11,383 nt of DNA from Clostridiales bacterium (GCA_009782975.1 WRIA01000006.1:1-11383), one strand, 5' to 3'. Counted from the first letter of the stretch, positions 1 to 7,596 are shown. Numbers and translations are program-made. Notes: generated by a model from the letters alone, not told the origin.

Positions 1-1841
1 CTCACCCCTTTACGGATGTACCGGAATGGGCAAGCGCCTATGTGGGGTATCTTTATCACAATAATATAACCACCGGCGTAGCGGAGGATCTGTTCGGCTC
101 CACCCAGACAGCCACCTCCGCGCAATATGCCACCTTTATACTTAGGGCGCTGGGCTACGACGACTCAGCCGGCGATTTCTTTTGGGATAGCTCCATAGAA
201 AAGATGGTGTCTTTAGATATATTGACAAGCGCCCAGGCGTCGGAATTATCCGCAAACGAGGGCGCGCCGCGAGGGGATGTAGCGGCAATATCGTACTATA
301 GCCTGTTCGCTAACATCAAAGGAACGGCTACAATGCTGATAGATAAGCTTTACAGCATCGACAAGGCCATCACCACAGAGCAGCTTAGAAATGCTTCCGT
401 TATTGACGGCCGCCTTACTATGTTTTCCAATACCCTTGGCATAAGCAAGCCATATCCCCCCGGAGGAGAGCTTACTTCAGAGGAGATTTACGCAAAGGTC
501 TCCGACGCCATTTTCAAGATAGAAACAAAGATCATGTCGGACACCGATTTTGGATCAGGCAGCGGCTTCTTTATTACCTCCGACGGTATCGCTGTAACCA
601 ATATGCACGTGATCACCTTTATGAGTTCCGCTTCCATAACCACGGCAAATGGTTCACGCTATCCTGTAGAGGGTATAATTTCCCTGCACCCAAAGGCGGA
701 CCTTGCTGTTATAAAGGTAAAGGGCAGCGGTTTTTCTTATCTTGAGCTGGGGGATCCCGATCTGCTGAGAAACGCCCAGCGCATATATTGCGTGGGATCG
801 CCCTACGGTTTTGACAACACAATTTCCGACGGCCTGGTATCTAACCTTAAAAGGGAGCACGAGGGGTTCACATATATCCAGATATCCGCGCCTATTGCTC
901 CCGGAAGCAGCGGAGGCGCGCTGCTTAATGAATACGGTCAGGCAGTAGGCGTAACCACAGCCGGTTTCGAGCAAGGGTCGGTAAATCTGGCGGTTCCGGT
1001 ATCCCATCTTACCGCAATGCATATTTTCCCGACCATACGGTCTGTAAAATACCTGCAAGCTCATTCCCACTTTGGCTGCCTGCCGGTGGGGGATACCTAT
1101 AACGAGATCGAACCCAACGACAGCAAGCCCACACAGACTATGAAAAATGACACCATTATGTATGGCTCCATAACAGGCGCGGACGATGTCGATTGTTATG
1201 CCCTTGACGTTGAAAAAAAGGCGGAGTTGCTAATAAGCCTGACCTCCGACGAACTGCATAGCGCCGGATTAAGATTTGAGTTAAGCGACCCGTCCGGCAA
1301 AGTGATACTGGATTCCCGGCACTATAGCGGCGAAATATTCTCCCTTGCCATGGGGCACTGCGCTTCTAAGGGGTCATATACGGTAAAGGTGTATGCAGAG
1401 GACAACGGAGAGGACTGGAGCAATGTAAGCTACGAGCTTTACTGGATATCCCAGCCTACTATAGATGATCCCGAGGATTGGCTATTGTTTTTCGAGTTCG
1501 AGCCTAATGATACTACGGAACACGCTAATTATCTTCCCAATAACTTTATATATCTCGCAACGATATCCGACAAGAATGACGTGGATTATTATACATTCAC
1601 GCTTACCAAAAAAAGTGATTACATAGCCGCCGTAGTGACGACAGGCCACGAAAAATCCGTTCTTAATGTAGAGGTATTTGACGCGGACAATAAATCTATG
1701 GGCAAATCCCGTTATTTAGATGGCTATGAGGTATTCAGCGACACGCTGCCGGCGGGCATATACTATATTAAAGTATCTGTAAAGGACACAAAAATTGACT
1801 GGGATAATGAGATATACAGCATAAAGGGCTGGTCACAGTAG
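1..1841 (+). CDS. SLH-domain, trypsin-like (HtrA-type) serine protease with two PPC domains; 5' partial
   Basis: The frame is open from the first bases of the window, and its first residues (HPFTDVPEWASAYVGYLY) are a classic SLH repeat, so the GTG at 42 is not the real start and the N-terminus lies outside. Numbering from that GTG: a first SLH motif ends near residue 40 and a second, weaker one covers about 45-95; these normally anchor proteins to the cell wall. A chymotrypsin-fold S1C protease domain spans about 145-330, with catalytic His189 (TNMHV), Asp220 (KADLAVIKV) and Ser290 (GSSGG). Two beta-rich PPC-like domains follow, each opened by an EPND motif (residues 357-360 and 487-490) and carrying a DDVDCY or NDVDYY motif. 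The whole triad is present, so activity is likely. By family it should act outside the cell, on surface proteins or in quality control; the substrate is unknown. No PDZ domain is visible. It is convergent with the next gene. Confidence 0.9.
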   Translation, partial: HPFTDVPEWASAYVGYLYHNNITTGVAEDLFGSTQTATSAQYATFILRALGYDDSAGDFFWDSSIEKMVSLDILTSAQASELSANEGAPRGDVAAISYYSLFANIKGTATMLIDKLYSIDKAITTEQLRNASVIDGRLTMFSNTLGISKPYPPGGELTSEEIYAKVSDAIFKIETKIMSDTDFGSGSGFFITSDGIAVTNMHVITFMSSASITTANGSRYPVEGIISLHPKADLAVIKVKGSGFSYLELGDPDLLRNAQRIYCVGSPYGFDNTISDGLVSNLKREHEGFTYIQISAPIAPGSSGGALLNEYGQAVGVTTAGFEQGSVNLAVPVSHLTAMHIFPTIRSVKYLQAHSHFGCLPVGDTYNEIEPNDSKPTQTMKNDTIMYGSITGADDVDCYALDVEKKAELLISLTSDELHSAGLRFELSDPSGKVILDSRHYSGEIFSLAMGHCASKGSYTVKVYAEDNGEDWSNVSYELYWISQPTIDDPEDWLLFFEFEPNDTTEHANYLPNNFIYLATISDKNDVDYYTFTLTKKSDYIAAVVTTGHEKSVLNVEVFDADNKSMGKSRYLDGYEVFSDTLPAGIYYIKVSVKDTKIDWDNEIYSIKGWSQ

Positions 1842-1877
1842 TAGTGTCTTAGTTTTTAATAACCGAATATCCCCCAT

Positions 1878-1911
1878 AAAAAATAACCGCACTTAGGCGC
1901 GGTTATTTTTT
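1878..1911. terminator. Bidirectional intrinsic terminator
   Basis: A perfect 13-bp stem (1878-1890 with 1899-1911) has an 8-nt loop. The GC-rich part is ACCGC/GCGGT and each outer arm is a run of A or T, so a U-tract is produced in either direction. It sits between the convergent SLH protease and aminotransferase genes and can serve both. Confidence 0.85.
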
Positions 1912-1973
1912 GATCTTGTCCGTCAGCCGCCGATACAGCAGCCCTAACTGCCAACTTAGCTTAAAACTAAGCT

Positions 1974-3239
1974 CTATCCAAGGGCCTCTATAGCGGCCAT
2001 CTTAGCGCACAGGCAAAAGACCTCCATAGCCTGGGCAAGCTCCGCCACCGGGGGGAAGCTGGGGGCTATGCGGATATTGCTGTCCTGGGGATCCTTACCG
2101 TAGGGATAGGGCGCGCCGGCGCCGGTCAATTCCACCCCGGCCTGCTTGCACAGCTCTACCGTGCGTTTAGCGCAGCCCTTTGGCAGGAATACGGAAACAA
2201 AGTAACCGCCCTTGGGCTTGGTCCAATGCCCAATGCCTAAAGGAGTAAGCTCTTTTTCCAGGGAATCCAGCACCATGGAGAATTTGGGCGCCAGTATACC
2301 GGCATGTTTGGCCATATGAGCCTGCACCCCGGCCTTATCCTTAAAGAAACGGGCATGGCGCAGCTGGTTTATCTTATCATAGCTGATAGTCTGGGCGTTC
2401 AAATACTTTTTGGTATGAGCTATATTGGCCTCCGACGCAGCCATAGCGCTTATACCCCCATGAGGGAAGGATATCTTGGAAAAGGAGGCAAACATATACA
2501 CCTTATCCTCCTGCCCCGCGTTCTTGCAGGCAGTATAGATATTATCCAGCGTATCGCGATCATCCATATCCAGATGATGAACGCAGTAGGCGTTATCCCA
2601 AAAAATGCGGAAATCCGGGGCCGCCGTTTTAAGTGCCCCCAACCGCCGCACCGTTTCCTTGCTGTAGGTTATGCCATCCGGGTTGGAATACTGGGGAACG
2701 CACCACATACCCTTGATGCTGGCATCCGTTGCGGCCAGACGTTCTATCTCGTCCATATCCGGGCCGCCGGGGCCCATTGCTATTGGTATCATTTCTATGC
2801 CAAAGACTTCGCAGATGGTAAAGTGGCGGTCATAGCCGGGGGCCGGGCAAAGGAATTTTACTTTATCCAGCTTGCACCAGGGCGCGTTGCCGCCAAAACC
2901 GAAACAAAACAAGCGGCTTATGGCGTCATACATAAAGCTTAGGCTGGAGTTACCGCCTATTATTACCTGGGCGGGCGGCATATCCATCAGTTCCCCGAAC
3001 AACCGCCGCGCTTCCGGTATGCCTTCCAGCACCCCGTAATTAAGGGTATCCGTGCCGTCCTCCGCCTTGTAATCCTCCAACGGCTCCAGCATAGGCTTGG
3101 CCAGCGCCAGTTGATCCGCACCGGGCTTGCCCCGGGACATATTAAGCTTTAAAGCGCGGGCCTGGTAATCCGCGTATGCCTTCTTAAGCTCCCCGTACAT
3201 AGCCGATTGCTCCTGCTTGCTCATTTCCGCCAGTTTCAT
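1974..3239 (-). CDS. Aspartate aminotransferase-type PLP enzyme (PF12897 / subgroup Ic-like)
   Basis: This is a fold-type I PLP aminotransferase of 421 aa, the usual length for the PF12897 family that includes the Corynebacterium aspartate aminotransferase. The N-terminal LNMSRGKPGADQL (about 32-44) is typical of that group. In the 421-aa numbering, Asn186 (YSNPDG), Asp215 and Tyr218 (DNAY), the Schiff-base Lys255 (SFSKISFPHGG) and the carboxylate-binding Arg390 (NIRIAPSFPP) are in place. The expected reaction is 2-oxoglutarate-dependent transamination of aspartate or a related amino acid in the cytoplasm; the exact substrate is not shown by sequence. The start chosen is the ATG at 3239, with the AGGGGGTGG ribosome site eight bases upstream. 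An in-frame GTG at 3248 lies inside that site and is unlikely. It is transcribed alone, with a promoter at 3279-3307 and the shared terminator downstream. Confidence 0.88.
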   Translation of the reverse strand: MKLAEMSKQEQSAMYGELKKAYADYQARALKLNMSRGKPGADQLALAKPMLEPLEDYKAEDGTDTLNYGVLEGIPEARRLFGELMDMPPAQVIIGGNSSLSFMYDAISRLFCFGFGGNAPWCKLDKVKFLCPAPGYDRHFTICEVFGIEMIPIAMGPGGPDMDEIERLAATDASIKGMWCVPQYSNPDGITYSKETVRRLGALKTAAPDFRIFWDNAYCVHHLDMDDRDTLDNIYTACKNAGQEDKVYMFASFSKISFPHGGISAMAASEANIAHTKKYLNAQTISYDKINQLRHARFFKDKAGVQAHMAKHAGILAPKFSMVLDSLEKELTPLGIGHWTKPKGGYFVSVFLPKGCAKRTVELCKQAGVELTGAGAPYPYGKDPQDSNIRIAPSFPPVAELAQAMEVFCLCAKMAAIEALG

Positions 3240-3278
3240 ACTATCCACCCCCTGTTTTTATTTAGCCGACCTTATCTT

Positions 3279-3307
3279 ATCTTAGCGTATCCCATTCAAC
3301 ATTGCAA
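3279..3307 (-). promoter_or_regulatory. Sigma-A-like promoter of the aspartate aminotransferase-type gene
   Basis: On the minus strand, TTGCAA (3302-3307) and TAAGAT (3279-3284) are separated by 17 bases. The -10 box is about 40 bases ahead of the ATG at 3239. Called by pattern only. Confidence 0.5.
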
Positions 3308-3431
3308 GGCTTTTATTATTAGGGTATAACCTTTTGCTTAACATTACACATTTAGCGCAAATTTCGGTAAACTAAGCCCAATAGGTTATATGATCCATCC
3401 TCAGACAGTTTTCATACAAACCTCATAAACC

Positions 3432-3518
3432 TCAAAATCAATATTTCGAAATATGAATATTTTATTTCGATATATAGATATTTTATTTCATTATCGAAAT
3501 GCTATTAAAATATATACG
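3432..3518. repeat. Direct repeat, left copy (87 bp)
   Basis: It matches 4462-4548 with 6 substitutions and no gaps (differences at 3451, 3460, 3491, 3507, 3512 and 3516). It contains a perfect 14-bp palindrome centred on TTCGAA (3441-3454). A 9-bp inverted pair, ATTTCGATA at 3464-3472 and TATCGAAAT at 3492-3500, is also present. The 12-mer ATATTTTATTTC occurs twice at 21-bp spacing (3457-3468 and 3478-3489). It lies downstream of the KilA-N gene. Confidence 0.9.
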
Positions 3519-3573
3519 ACGAAAACGGCATTTAATATCGGAATACCAGCTAAAACATACACAACCGGCTTTT

Positions 3574-4395
3574 TTAAGTCAACCGTTTTGTTGTTGATGC
3601 ATTAACTAGAGATTTCATCTGTGTGATGGCAGTGGAGTTTAGCTGTATCAGCCGTTCACTTTGGGGTATACCCTGCCGGATCAACAAGGCGTTTATGCTT
3701 TCCATGTTTGACAACACAACGAGTTGTTCAAGCGTGGCGTGGTCACGCATATTTCCGTCTTTATCCGTGTTAGATGTGCGCCATTCCGCCGCCGTCATTC
3801 CAAACAGCGCCACGTTTAACAAATCAGCTTCCGCCGCGTATAATATAGCCGCCTGTGCCTGTGTGACTTTCTTAGGAATGATTTGCTCTTTGATGGCGTC
3901 GGTATGGATTCGGTAATTTATTTTTGATAAAGTGCGCTGCAAATTCCATTCAAGTGCTTGCCTGCGCGATTCATCATTCTTCAGTCTGTCAAACTCTCTT
4001 ACAAGATAAAACTTAAACTTTGCCGACAACCACGTTGCAAATTCAAAAGCAATATCTCTATGAGCAAAAATACCACCCCCATAGCGCCCTGATTTCGAAA
4101 TAATGCCAATTGCGTTTGTTGTTTCAATCCACCTTTTTGGCGACATGACCAATCGGCCTTCGGTATTTCTAACCGACTGGTATCCCATACGGTTAAAATC
4201 AGGATTGTTGAAATCCTCCCATATCGCCAAATATTCGAGCGTATAATACGTACTCATCCAATTTGATATAACTATGCGAGCCTCTGTATTTTCTTTGTAC
4301 CGCGTCATGTCGGTAAGTGATATGTAGTCGTCTTTTCGGTGCGTTAGGACGGCAATCTCTGTTCCATCCACATAGACGGTTTCTTTCTTCGGCAT
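3574..4395 (-). CDS. KilA-N domain DNA-binding protein
   Basis: The 273-aa protein has an N-terminal KilA-N-type region (about 20-140): DYISLTDMTRY at 23-33, then the glycine-rich turn and helix RYGGGIFAHRDIAFEFATW (104-122) and FKFYLVREFDRL (127-138). KilA-N is a DNA-binding fold of phages, large DNA viruses and bacterial accessory genes. The rest (about 140-273) is mostly helical and not recognised; it may mediate oligomerisation. The ATG at 4395 has a GAGGT ribosome site eight bases upstream. The gene is alone between two 87-bp repeats, about 55 bases from the left copy and 66 from the right one, which therefore occupies its promoter region. The low GC contrasts with its neighbours and suggests transfer. 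The perfect palindrome ATTTCGAAAT also found in the left repeat recurs inside the gene at 4092-4101. Autoregulation by binding these sites is inference. Its biological role is unknown. Confidence 0.85.
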   Translation of the reverse strand: MPKKETVYVDGTEIAVLTHRKDDYISLTDMTRYKENTEARIVISNWMSTYYTLEYLAIWEDFNNPDFNRMGYQSVRNTEGRLVMSPKRWIETTNAIGIISKSGRYGGGIFAHRDIAFEFATWLSAKFKFYLVREFDRLKNDESRRQALEWNLQRTLSKINYRIHTDAIKEQIIPKKVTQAQAAILYAAEADLLNVALFGMTAAEWRTSNTDKDGNMRDHATLEQLVVLSNMESINALLIRQGIPQSERLIQLNSTAITQMKSLVNASTTKRLT

Positions 4396-4461
4396 ACGGC
4401 TGACCTCGCTTTCAAATTGCGGCGCATGTTACAGGCACAGCGTAAATCATTATGCAACTTT

Positions 4462-4548
4462 TCAAAATCAATATTTCGAAGTATGAATAGTTTATTTCGA
4501 TATATAGATATTTTATTTCAGTATCGAAATGCTATTGAAATCTATCCG
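4462..4548. repeat. Direct repeat, right copy (87 bp)
   Basis: Partner of 3432-3518. The 9-bp inverted pair is fully conserved (4494-4502 and 4522-4530), whereas the TTCGAA palindrome is damaged by one base (4481) and the first ATATTTTATTTC copy by one base (4490). It lies upstream of the KilA-N start, where a promoter or operator would be expected. Bases 4396-4461 between the gene and this copy hold only the ribosome site and no convincing promoter. Confidence 0.9.
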
Positions 4549-4634
4549 CGTTGATACGAAAAGTATATTATATAGAAAACATAGTTATCAACCGCTGCGC
4601 CGATGTTTCATGGCCGCTTTGTTCAGTTTTGCGG

Positions 4635-4663
4635 TTGCTTTTAAAGGGGCGATTTGATATAAT
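4635..4663 (+). promoter_or_regulatory. Sigma-A-like promoter of the hisC-like gene
   Basis: TTGCTT (4635-4640) and a consensus TATAAT (4658-4663) are 17 bases apart. Transcription would start near 4670 and give a leader of about 60 bases before the ATG at 4729. Another match (TTTACA, 16 bases, TAAAAT) lies closer, but it would start inside the ribosome site and is less likely. Confidence 0.55.
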
Positions 4664-4728
4664 TCTTGTTGAAGCTCTGTAATACTTTACACGGTATCAT
4701 GTATCAATAAAATACAGGAGGTTTTGCT

Positions 4729-5841
4729 ATGAAAGACGGAAGCATTTTAGCGCGGGAGGGCATAATGAAATTATCGCCCTATGTGGCGGGCAAGCCTATG
4801 GAGGAAGTAGAGGCCGAATACGGCGTAAAGGTGGTCGCCAAGCTGGCATCCAACGAAAACCCGCTGGGAGTTTCGCCCAAGGCCGTGGCGGCAATGGAAA
4901 AGGAGCTTAAAAATTGCTCCAGATACCCCGAAGGCTCCAGCCCGCGGGTCCGCGGCAAGCTGGCCGAGCGCCTGGGCGTAGCGGAAGGGCAGATATTTTT
5001 GGCCACCGGCGGCGACCATATACTTACCCTTTTGGGCAACGCCTTCGTAAGCCAGGGCGACGAGGTAATCGCGGGTGCGCCCTCCTTTTACACCTACACC
5101 CTCTCCACACTGGTAATGGGCGGCGTGCTTATTAAGGTGCCGCTTAAAGACCACGTTTACGATCTGGACGCCATACTATCCGCCATAACACCCAAAACCA
5201 AGCTGATATTCTTCTGCAACCCCAACAACCCCAGCGGCACCATTGTGGATAAAGCCAAGGTAGCGGAGTTTATGAGCAAGGTTCCGGATCATTGCGTGGT
5301 GGTGTTCGACGAAGCCTATTTCGAGTTTATCAGCGACCCCGCTTACGGCGACGGCATAGAGGATTATGTTAAAAAAGGCGCCAATGTGGTGGTGCTGCGT
5401 ACCTTTTCCAAGCTGTACGGCTTGGCCGGCCTGCGCATAGGCTATGCCGTAGCCGCGGAGCATCTGGCGCAGGTGCTGGGCCGGGTGATGCCGCCCTTCC
5501 CGGTAAACCGCCTGGCCCAGGTAGCGGCGGAGGCCGCCATGGACGATACCGATTTTGTGGCCGCGGTGATAAAGAACAATAACGAAGGCCGCGCCTACCT
5601 TAACGCGGAGTTCGACAAGCTGGGTATGAGCTACGCGCCTTCCTACGGCAATTTCATCTTTGCGGATATAGGTATGCCAGCCCCGGCGGCTTACGAAGGG
5701 CTGCTTAAACGTGGCGTGGTGATAAGGCCGGGCCATCAATGGGGTTGCGAGACCTATCTGCGGGTCAGCATAGGCAGCCCGGCGGAAAACGAAGCCTTTA
5801 TCGCGGCTTTAAAGGCGGTAAAGGCGGAGTATACCGGCTAG
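4729..5841 (+). CDS. hisC: Histidinol-phosphate aminotransferase-like (HisC family)
   Basis: This is a class I/II PLP aminotransferase of 370 aa, close to the usual HisC length. Landmarks: LSPYVAGKP (15-23), KLASNENPLG (38-47), the cofactor-contacting NPNNPSG (164-170), DEAYFEF (194-200), the Schiff-base Lys228 in RTFSKLYGLAGLRIGY (224-239) and the C-terminal YLRVSIG with Arg345. HisC converts imidazole acetol phosphate plus glutamate to L-histidinol phosphate in histidine synthesis. Members of this family in Clostridia can also transaminate aromatic amino acids. No other his gene is adjacent, so the specificity is open between these roles. The ATG at 4729 follows an AGGAGG site (4716-4721) by seven bases. 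It has its own promoter and a hairpin just after the stop, so it is probably monocistronic. Confidence 0.85.
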   Translation: MKDGSILAREGIMKLSPYVAGKPMEEVEAEYGVKVVAKLASNENPLGVSPKAVAAMEKELKNCSRYPEGSSPRVRGKLAERLGVAEGQIFLATGGDHILTLLGNAFVSQGDEVIAGAPSFYTYTLSTLVMGGVLIKVPLKDHVYDLDAILSAITPKTKLIFFCNPNNPSGTIVDKAKVAEFMSKVPDHCVVVFDEAYFEFISDPAYGDGIEDYVKKGANVVVLRTFSKLYGLAGLRIGYAVAAEHLAQVLGRVMPPFPVNRLAQVAAEAAMDDTDFVAAVIKNNNEGRAYLNAEFDKLGMSYAPSYGNFIFADIGMPAPAAYEGLLKRGVVIRPGHQWGCETYLRVSIGSPAENEAFIAALKAVKAEYTG

Positions 5842-5863
5842 TGACCGAGGATCAAGTGTAAAG

Positions 5864-5903
5864 CAATAAGGCGGCGGTCGTGATTGCAACCGCCGCCTTA
5901 TTG
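5864..5903 (+). terminator. Hairpin downstream of hisC, probable terminator
   Basis: A perfect 15-bp, very GC-rich stem (5864-5878 with 5889-5903) with a 10-nt loop starts 22 bases after the stop codon. It is followed by TGCTAAAATAA rather than a clean T-run, so termination may be incomplete. The loop and right arm overlap the promoter of the next gene. Confidence 0.55.
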
Positions 5904-5912
5904 TGCTAAAAT
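5884..5912 (+). promoter_or_regulatory. Promoter of the FAD dehydrogenase gene, inside the terminator hairpin
   Basis: TTGCAA (5884-5889) and TAAAAT (5907-5912) are 17 bases apart. The -35 box lies in the loop of the preceding hairpin and the spacer is its right arm. An AAGGAG ribosome site at 5931-5936 precedes the ATG at 5945. Confidence 0.5.
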
Positions 5913-5944
5913 AATGCGGGAATATCAAACAAGGAGCCAAAACT

Positions 5945-7294
5945 ATGGAATACGATCTTATCATAATAGGGGGTGGCATAGGCGGGCTTTTATCCGCTTA
6001 CCGCGCCCTGGAACTGCATCCCGGCTGGCGCATAGCCCTGTTCGAGCGGGGCGACGTACTGGAAAAACGTCATTGCCCCATAAGCAGCGGCCGTGCCGCC
6101 AGCTGCATACATTGCGGCAGCTGCGCCATTATGGAGGGCCTGGCCGGGGCCGGCGCGTTCTCCGACGGCAAGTTTGTCAAATCCACCGAATACGGGGGCT
6201 GGCTGCCGGATCATCTGGGCGGCGAGCAGACCCTGCGCTACATAGACGCGGTGGACGATATACTTATGCGCTTCGGGGCCACGGATAAAGTCTACAGGCC
6301 CGCGGAGGATTTAAAGGCGGAATGCGCCCGCCACAATCTCCATTTGCAGCAGGCAGTAGTAAAACATCTGGGCTCGGACGGCAACTACACCACCATGCAA
6401 AAACTTATAGATTATCTGCGCTCCCGTATCGAGATCCACGTTAAGGAGGTAGTTTACGGCATAGAACCCATAAGCCGTCAGATAACCACGGCCAAAGGGA
6501 CCTACGGTTGCGGCAAGCTTATAATAGCCGTGGGCCGGGTAGGTGCACAGTGGTTCGAGGGCTGGTGCCATCAGCACAGCATACCGGTGGAAAACAACCA
6601 GGTGGATATAGGCGTAAGGGTGGAACTGCCCCGCAGTATATGGGCGCATATTTCCGACCGCATCTACGAGCCCAAGATACTCTACACCACGCGTCAATAC
6701 GGCGATATCTGCCGCACCTTCTGCTTTAATGTGGGCGGCCATGTGGTGATGGAGAATTCCGACGGCGTGCTTACCGTAAACGGCCACGCCTTTGCCGACG
6801 AGGGCAAAAAGAGCGGGAACTCCAACTTTGCCCTGCTTTCCACCACCAAGTTCACCCAGCCCTTCGATCAGCCTCTGGATTATCTGAAGCATATAGCCCA
6901 GCTGGGCAATATGATAAGCGGCGGCAGCGTAATAGTGCAGCGTTTCGGCGATCTGCTGGCCGGGCGGCGCAGCACCGAGGAACGTATCGCCGCCAACCCC
7001 GTGCGGCCCACCCTGGCCGCCATACCGGGGGATCTTTCTCTTTGTCTGCCCAAGCGCCAGCTGGATAATATTATAGAGACCATGCGGGCCCTGGATAATA
7101 TCGCCCCCGGCACGGCGGCCTCCCCCACCCTGCTTTATGGGGTAGAAGCCAAGTATTACAGCATAAAGCCGCGCTTCCTTAACGGGGATTTCGAGATAGC
7201 CTCCGGCATATACGCCTTAGGCGACGGCAGCGGCGTGACCCGCTCCCTTTCCCAGGCCGGAGCTATGGGCCTGTATGTGGCGGAGCGTTTATAG
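5945..7294 (+). CDS. FAD-dependent dehydrogenase, COG2509-like
   Basis: The 449-aa flavoprotein opens with a Rossmann nucleotide-binding motif (YDLIIIGGGIGG, residues 3-14) and an acidic end of the second strand at FERGD (33-37). A cysteine cluster follows (Cys44, then Cys54, Cys57 and Cys60 spaced CxxCxxC), and then AGAGAFSDGKF (67-77). This combination is what I recall for the uncharacterised COG2509 dehydrogenases. The C-terminal GDGSGVTRSLSQAGAMG (426-442) is the usual second FAD contact and caps the fold, so the protein looks complete. Electron donor, acceptor and substrate are unknown; the cysteines may be redox-active or bind a metal or cluster. The ATG is preceded by AAGGAG at eight bases. 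The gene stops right at the edge of a repeat array, which does not cut into it. Confidence 0.82.
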   Translation: MEYDLIIIGGGIGGLLSAYRALELHPGWRIALFERGDVLEKRHCPISSGRAASCIHCGSCAIMEGLAGAGAFSDGKFVKSTEYGGWLPDHLGGEQTLRYIDAVDDILMRFGATDKVYRPAEDLKAECARHNLHLQQAVVKHLGSDGNYTTMQKLIDYLRSRIEIHVKEVVYGIEPISRQITTAKGTYGCGKLIIAVGRVGAQWFEGWCHQHSIPVENNQVDIGVRVELPRSIWAHISDRIYEPKILYTTRQYGDICRTFCFNVGGHVVMENSDGVLTVNGHAFADEGKKSGNSNFALLSTTKFTQPFDQPLDYLKHIAQLGNMISGGSVIVQRFGDLLAGRRSTEERIAANPVRPTLAAIPGDLSLCLPKRQLDNIIETMRALDNIAPGTAASPTLLYGVEAKYYSIKPRFLNGDFEIASGIYALGDGSGVTRSLSQAGAMGLYVAERL

Positions 7295-7307
7295 TTGCAA
7301 GCTGCGG

Positions 7308-7502
7308 CGCATGGGCGTGCAGTGATGCGGTGCACGGGCGTGCACCGGTGTGGTGCATGGGCGTGCACCGGTGTGGTGCACGGGCGTGCACCGGTGTGGT
7401 GCATGGGCGTGCACCGGTATGGTGCATGGGCGTGCACCGGTATGGTGCATGGGCGTGCACCGGTGTGGTGCATGGGCGTGCACCGGTGTGGCGCATGGGC
7501 GT
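7308..7502. repeat. Tandem array of a 23-bp hairpin-forming unit (about 8 copies)
   Basis: Eight head-to-tail units of exactly 23 bp (7308-7330, 7331-7353, 7354-7376, 7377-7399, 7400-7422, 7423-7445, 7446-7468, 7469-7491) are followed by a partial ninth. The first is degenerate; the others differ at only two positions (TGCAT or TGCAC; CGGTGT or CGGTAT). Each internal unit joins to form GGTGCA, a six-base loop, and TGCACC, with about five bases between hairpins. The two TGCAC variants can extend this to 7-8 bp arms. Because 23 is not a multiple of 3 and no stop occurs, long spurious reading frames run through it on both strands; none is judged coding. Confidence 0.92.
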
Positions 7503-7547
7503 AGGGGTTGCAGACCCACGGGGCGCCGCGTCAACCGAGCACAGCGA

Positions 7548-7587
7548 AGCAATCCAGAAGGTTTTATGTTTGGTTTTCTGGATTGCT
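7548..7587. repeat. 12-bp perfect inverted repeat (REP/MITE-like hairpin)
   Basis: AGCAATCCAGAA (7548-7559) pairs with TTCTGGATTGCT (7576-7587) around a 16-base T-rich loop. It sits exactly between the tandem array and the binding-protein remnant. It could be an end of a dispersed repetitive element; no other copy is in the window. Confidence 0.55.
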
Positions 7588-7596
7588 GCGGCGGCC

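Larger units (their letters stand above)
3432..4548. mobile_element. Putative repeat-bounded single-gene cassette carrying a KilA-N protein
   Basis: Two 87-bp direct copies (3432-3518 and 4462-4548) flank one gene, with no gap between the copies when aligned at an offset of exactly 1030 bp. The block is visibly more AT-rich than the genes on either side and holds a gene of a phage-associated family, which suggests acquisition from elsewhere. It lies in the divergent intergenic region between two aminotransferase genes. No integrase, transposase or terminal target-site duplication is visible, so movement would need help in trans or recombination between the repeats. A local duplication of a regulatory region is the main alternative. 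Confidence 0.45.

Noticed and set aside
1958..1973. AGCTTA/TAAGCT hairpin just after the aminotransferase stop
   Set aside because: It is only 6 bp, has no T-run in the direction of transcription, and the stronger shared terminator is 47 bases further on.
2304..2942. 212-aa plus-strand frame opposite the aminotransferase
   Set aside because: It is a shadow of a gene with full PLP motifs on the other strand and has no recognisable domain.
3249..3431. Small genes or RNA genes between the aminotransferase and the left repeat
   Set aside because: Apart from the promoter at 3279-3307 I see no frame with a ribosome site and no tRNA-like or other structured RNA pattern.
4549..4634. Target-site duplication or recombinase gene remnant flanking the KilA-N cassette
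   Set aside because: Bases outside the two 87-bp copies show no convincing short duplication, and no integrase or transposase fragment can be read.
7308..7502. CRISPR array
   Set aside because: The units are directly joined with no variable spacers; only about five conserved bases separate the hairpins, and no cas gene is present.
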